Below, one piece after another: positions 1-64,000 of a stretch of 64,000 bases of DNA. How positions within the stretch are numbered: position 1 is the first letter of the stretch; the number at the start of each line of letters is the position of its first letter. The stretch covers positions 250,001 through 314,000 of the forward strand of contig JAXRKP010000182.1 in assembly GCA_037039925.1 (NCBI GenBank), read 5' to 3'. The notes beneath the pieces were generated by a model. It saw only the letters and a program-made list of their open reading frames with translations. It had not been told where the DNA came from and made no database searches. Position numbers and translations under genes: made by a program. This DNA comes from Doris montereyensis (taxonomy: Eukaryota > Mollusca > Gastropoda > Nudibranchia > Dorididae).

Positions 1-1058
1 ACTGGTAAGTTTTGGACTAAAAGTTGATTTTCTGTTCTTGGCATATTCGGGTAGAACGATCATTTATCTACAAGTTCATGGCAGAAAAATGTCCATATGA
101 CGTGTATATTTTTTTACAAAATATTTTGTAGGCTTAGGGTAGTGGAAAACAATATAAAAAATTTTTACATAAATTTCCCTAACACTGACTGAGAAAATGG
201 TAGTAAAAACCTGTATATTGGCGGTTAATCGCCAAATGTGGCAACACACGACTTAACCTTGTTTTGACAACACCGATCTACGCGTGTCCCATCGTTGTGC
301 GGTATAAGAGGCGTTATGCGCGTCAGTGTGTATGTAAACATGCTTAACAAGCGTAGGATATAGAGGAAAAAACAAAAACTGGTCATTTTGATGTCTGTTT
401 TCACAACGTGCACATTTAAACCTAGATTTATAATCCTATTTACATACGTAAAAATGCCAGAGACTTTCGAAAGAGTAAGGGGCTGCTACAACAAGGAAAC
501 CCGTCTGAAGCGTTTGTTTTGTGTTATTTTGTATTGATTTCTTTACTTGCATATTTCTCGAAATGTAGTTTTTCCACACTAAAATTCTATCTCGTCCGCT
601 CATTTACCGAACCATTTGTATTATATTTTCCACACAGGTTCTTTTTGTCAATGTTAATAGAATGACGTCGTTTTACTTTATATATATTGTAAACTTTTTG
701 AGAAGTTATTTTTTTTGTAATAAAACGCTTTTTGTACATTCACGATATATAGATCTAGTATCTTCAAAATTCATTAGAAAAAGCTATCCAAAATATCGAA
801 AAACCCAACGTCGCTCTTTAGATATTGAATGGAAAAGATGATCTGCATAGGTTTTGAGTGATTTTATTCATAACTAAGGGAGGAGATAGATTTTGAAAAT
901 TGAATCAAAATTCAAGATGGCGGCCGTTTCTATGGCTACCAAGAACGCTACAAAATTTTCAATAATATAGGATGACTGTATTTTTTGACAGTTAACTCAT
1001 GTACATACTAAAAGCAAAACCTAAACTCAAAAGCAAAAAAATCACTTCAGGTGCCCTT
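1..1058 (+). repeat. R1 interspersed repeat, copy 1 (cut by window edge)
   Basis: About 1 kb non-coding repeat found seven times in this window. Landmarks from left to right: GTAGAACGATCATTTATCTA, the motif ATGCCAGAGACTTTC (452), an AAGATGGCGGCC box (914), and a right end AAGCAAAAAAATCACTTC. No long ORF. This is the most complete + copy. The left terminus lies outside the window. Confidence 0.85.
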
Positions 1059-1400
1059 TGAAACTGTGATGACACAATCAAAACATAAAGTAATTATTGT
1101 TAATGCAACTAACTTGCATTGAAACATTGTAATCAAACCAAAAATTATGTTTTTTTAAGAGTTGAATGTTAAACTATTCTTATACTCATTTTGTTGATAA
1201 CGACAAGATAATTCATAAAAACCTGACTATTTAATATTACCGAAATGCTCTGTGTATATTTCTTGTATTTCTTTTAGAGAACGGTTAATACATTAGATAA
1301 ACTTGATTTGACATGTGATGTGAAACTGTTAAAAACTTGTTGTCACTCACATTCTTTGCTTAAATTTTTATCTCTCCAAGGAAAATGGGAAGTAAAAGAA
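1059..1400. other. Region before exon 1, no recognised feature
   Basis: AT-rich, no repeat or coding exon recognised. It may be an intron or the promoter/5' UTR of the nardilysin gene. The possible acceptor TCTCCAAG at 1373-1380 leaves open an intron. Confidence 0.4.
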
Positions 1401-60689
<59,289 letters not shown>

Positions 60690-60907
60690 TTGTCAGATAC
60701 TTGACTGATTGATGAATGTAATGAAAAGACCACAAGTTATTTTGTCACAGGAGATCTTTGTTAAAACAATCTGCCCTTTTGTAAGCTTGTCCGTCAGACA
60801 TTTGTAGCAAAACGTTTCACTTCAAATGATGGCATTTTAGTGCTTCTTTTGTTTTGTCTTTTCCTTTTAATGATACATAGTAGACTCCCTCTACTATAAC
60901 TATAATG

Positions 60908-61031
60908 TGAATAAAAAAATTTCAATGAAATGCATGGACATGCTTGTATATATCCATCTGAGGAAATGTTCATTCCAAATCTGATATGTGTGTAAGTAGA
61001 CAGTTGATATTTGACTGCCACTTTGAATAAA
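60908..61031 (+). promoter_or_regulatory. Candidate polyadenylation signals
   Basis: AATAAA occurs at about 60910-60915 and again at 61026-61031, about 220 and 340 bases after the nardilysin stop codon. Either could end the transcript. No transcript data are available here. Confidence 0.45.
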
Positions 61032-61265
61032 CGCATGCTTAAGTCATTATAAGACAAGTGCAACCTGAAAGGAGACAGCACAAAAGGAATGTTACGATAA
61101 TCCACAATCTCTCTCAATCACACACAATCACACATTTTATCTTTCGATCGTCCTTTTACAGGGAACAGCCTATTGATTTGGTACTTGTTTAAGTCAGGTA
61201 ACACTTCACTGGCTCAAAATTCAGTTTACAAAAACTTTTTAACATTGCAAGTGATAATATTAATA

Positions 61266-62022
61266 CAGTAGTCTCTGCCAAATTGTACACCATCAAAATG
61301 CATGACTCGTAATGTACGTTTTTTTTTCATGTAACCAAATTTTACAACGCAAATTACCCCCTCATCATGCAACAACAGCTGGCTTGACTTTGCCAAAATG
61401 CAACAGGTTTTTGTAAGTATCTTCAATTTGTTGCGTTTAAAGAGTCAAGTCTTGTGAAAAATAAACTTAATAACCTCTTCTCGCCTCGTTTTACTAGTTC
61501 CAGTGACACGATCTGTCACGCAGGTGTGTGTGTGACATCTAGATCTTAACCAACTTCTCTCAACTAGCTTTAGCTCTGATCACCCTTACCCTCCCCTTTC
61601 CTCCCTCACTCTATAGGTCTGCCATACAGACAGTCCGATCTTCTCTCTCTTCAATCACGGTGAGAAAATCTGAGAAAGGTCTTGTGTCACTTTTACCAAC
61701 GGAGATCGTACTCTGTATGATGGCTCACGTGTCGACCAATAATAATTTAAAAAAACGTTTTTTGCCAAATGTCTTCACTATCACCACCCCTTGTTTTAGT
61801 CTTGAGTGAGAGAAGAATGTAGCAGATCTATGAGGCCTATTAGTAGATTTTGTCTTCAAACCAACGAATAACAAACAAACCCCAAATTAAAAAAATAGAG
61901 ATAGCATGTATTTCCAAAGAAGAATGGCAATGTAAATACACAATAATGGGTAATGGCCTTTAACATCAAAATGCACCTTTGCCAAAATGCACAATTTTTT
62001 TGGCACCCACCGGAGACTACCG
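61266..62022. mobile_element. MITE family M-d, copy 2 (757 bp)
   Basis: Ends CAGTAGTCTCTGCCAAA and (reversed) CACCGGAGACTACCG, flanked by TA. Shares CCAAATTTTACAACGCAAAT, CAACAGCTGGCTTGACTTTG and GACAGTCCGATCTTCTC blocks with copy 1 at 39054. Lies downstream of the gene. Confidence 0.82.
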
Positions 62023-62204
62023 TATTCAATATTATGTACACATACACAAAGTGAAAACATGCTTCTTCCTCTTACTCTCACCGAGCAGCAGATGTAATGC
62101 AGACATTATCGTTACACAAATATTACACATACAAACAACTTCATAATGTTTGGCTTCTTAGTTATTTAAATTTAAACAGCTGGATTAGTTTCCTTCAACT
62201 TTAA

Positions 62205-62505
62205 GGCTGTTATTGCTCAGAGAGCCAAAGTTCATCCCCATTTAGGTGTTTCCATAGCATAAGGGAGAATGGATGATATAATGATAATAAATTGCCTCTT
62301 GATTGAACAGAACAGTAAATAATGTCACAGGTATAACTTCCCAGTTGATGCTTGTGACCTTTGCACTAATTTCACCTGAGTTGAGTAGGAAAATATGCTG
62401 CAAGTTCTTTCCCAAGGGACACTTGCACTGCCACAGCCAGGATTCATGAACTTCATGATCCCAAATTCCAGTAGCTTAACCACTAAGCAGCTGACACCAC
62501 AAAAC
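62205..62505 (-). repeat. SINE family A copy
   Basis: Reverse: TCCATAGCATAAGGGAG, TTCCCAGTTGATGCTTGTG, GTTGAGTAGGAAAATATGC, TCTTTCCCAAGGGACAC and TAGCTTAACCACTAAGCAGC. Confidence 0.78.
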
Positions 62506-63164
62506 AGTTGGAATTAATACATGCAAAACTGATCAAGACAAAACCGTAGTAAGAGTAAATGAATTGCCAATACTCACTAGTACTAGTAGTACCTGTACTC
62601 TGTAGTTGTTATTCGTACCTCCCGCTTGCTAACCAAAAGAATGAAGGCCTTTTTGTTTATTGTTCTTTTATTATTCTTTTTTGCTCTCTCTTTCAAGTTG
62701 ACAACCAATTCCACCAAAATCACTAGGTGTTAGTGTTTGAACTTTATGAATCATCTTTGAGTTGAATGCGAGTATTGTGAGGGTATGTATATACATGTAT
62801 TTTGTTGCTTGATTGATTAAACTTTGCACTGTGTGAGCTGATTGCAGGGCGGGTGGAAGAAATAGTAAAATGAGAGATTGATCGATGTGTTAAACTTAAA
62901 ACTTCTTAACCCATCCAACATATGCAGTGATCTCAGGGTGAATCGAGGGGTAACACTAGTAACAGATAGAAGATGAGTAAGAGTGAAAGAAAGGAAGTAG
63001 AATTTGCTAGCGGCAACCTACCAAAAGTCCACTGAGAGACAGATGTAGAAAGAACTAGACCTACTTGCACTACTCTCTGACAGTGACAGCCTGCCATTCA
63101 GTTTAGAGCATAAATTTTTTATTTGATTTTACCCACATCCACAACTAAGATGATCTGGGTTTTG
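62506..63164. other. Downstream flank: nothing recognised
   Basis: AT-rich intergenic-looking sequence, no recognised repeat or coding signal. Confidence 0.45.
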
Positions 63165-63425
63165 TGAGGACTTTTTAATTTTGCGCGGACTGCCCTGTTA
63201 ACAGCCAAGGGATCATAAATATGCGCAGTTTGTTGTGATATGCACACAAAACCTCCTTTTTATCGTCCTTGACATCCTTCTCTGATGGGATTATGTGTCG
63301 ATCCACCTACCTAGACCAGGTGGGAAGGCTATTTACTTGAGAAAACTTCAATTTGCGGGGCTTGAACCCACAACTTTTTGGTTAAGAGGCTGACAACTTG
63401 CCTCTGGACTACGAGTCCCCATGGT
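63165..63425 (-). repeat. SINE family C copy
   Basis: Reverse relative of 56638-56965: GGACTGCCCTGTTAACAGCC, TGTCGATCCACCTACC, GGGCTTGAACCCACAAC (B box) and TTGCCTCTGGACTACGAG (A box). Confidence 0.82.
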
Positions 63426-63429
63426 AGTA

Positions 63430-64000
63430 TAAAATAAAAGCACCGTGAAAGAGTGGCACAGTACTGAGACAATAAGTATAAGCTATCTTATAATACAAAG
63501 TAGTTGTAATTATCAACAATTTCTTTTGAGTCAAGATGTAATATACTTGTCAGTAGTAGAAGACAGTGGGAAAACATTTGTTTAATTGACTGGACTGATG
63601 GATGATGTTTGATGTCAAATGTATGATGACTTTTGTTTGTTTTGTTTCATTAAAATGTACACTGTCTATCACGTGTAGTAGTCTTAGGTTGAGTTCAATT
63701 CAGAGGAAACAGCAAGATAAAAAAATACACTAAAGAGTGAAAGGAAGAAGTAGGACATATCATTAGCACCCGTCAACTGCCCACATCCCTGATGACAAGG
63801 AAAAGAACTTTGTAAAAGTGAAATGGTGCATGGTAGTGTAGCTTTATTGTATCCCCATGAAGAATACGAAAAGACTGAGGAACTTGATACTTCATCTTTC
63901 TGCTTTTCCTGTTAGTAGTGTTAGAGGTCACCATAGCAGACCATCCTGCTCTACTTTGTCCTATTCTGTTCGTCCCCATCTCTTGCACCAACGATCTTCA
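63430..64000. other. Right edge: nothing firmly recognised
   Basis: A minus-strand frame at 63773-63991 (QEMGTNRIGQSRAGWSAMV near its start) is open but matches nothing I know and has no clear splice or start context. It could be part of a neighbouring gene or chance. Confidence 0.35.

Noticed and set aside
63773..63991. Minus-strand 72-codon frame at the right edge as a neighbouring gene
   Set aside because: No recognisable family, no clear splice sites and ordinary length for a chance frame; it is mentioned only as unassigned.

Overview
Eukaryotic (metazoan) genomic DNA, AT-rich, with spliceosomal introns. The window carries one recognisable host gene, on the + strand, spread over about 59 kb: a nardilysin-type M16 zinc metalloendopeptidase. 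I place 31 coding exons between 1401 and 60689, from a plausible first ATG to the stop codon, giving about 1,036 residues by my tally. The acidic stretch before the catalytic domain, the HFLEH zinc motif and the third zinc ligand 77 residues after the second histidine identify the family. Abundant tRNA-derived SINEs, APE-type LINE fragments, ATT-rich tails and many small transposons fit an invertebrate, plausibly a mollusc, but I cannot name the species.

Layout: 1-1058 is a copy of a ~1 kb interspersed repeat (here 'R1'). Exons 1-16 lie at 1401-25605, with introns holding SINEs, LINE ends, R1 copies, a 1.4 kb pyrimidine-rich 24-bp minisatellite (9830-11210), a cluster of TA-flanked MITEs (13.5-15.2 kb) and a larger MITE (21.4-22.3 kb). 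Two copies of one LINE lie in opposite orientation at 25.6-27.8 kb (+) and 31.25-34.56 kb (-), bracketing exons 17 and 18. Exons 19-31 (35800-60689) are interspersed with more MITEs and SINEs, two long CT tracts, a 30-bp minisatellite continuous with the end of exon 25 (45970-47400), and a piggyBac element with intact TTAA flanks (57683-59914) in the last intron. After 60689 there are candidate polyadenylation signals, another MITE and SINEs.

Four exons or exon junctions need a one-base correction (exons 1, 5, 18 and junction 15/16), all at or next to short homopolymer runs. All other exons and phases fit the protein family, so I favour base-level assembly errors over a pseudogene, but the sequence alone cannot decide.

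I see no prokaryotic-type system, CRISPR array, rRNA or credible tRNA gene. The most unusual structures are the minisatellite that amplifies the gene's own 5' splice site, a tandemly duplicated exon 6, the LINE inverted pair around two small exons, and the R1 repeat family with TTAA flanks.
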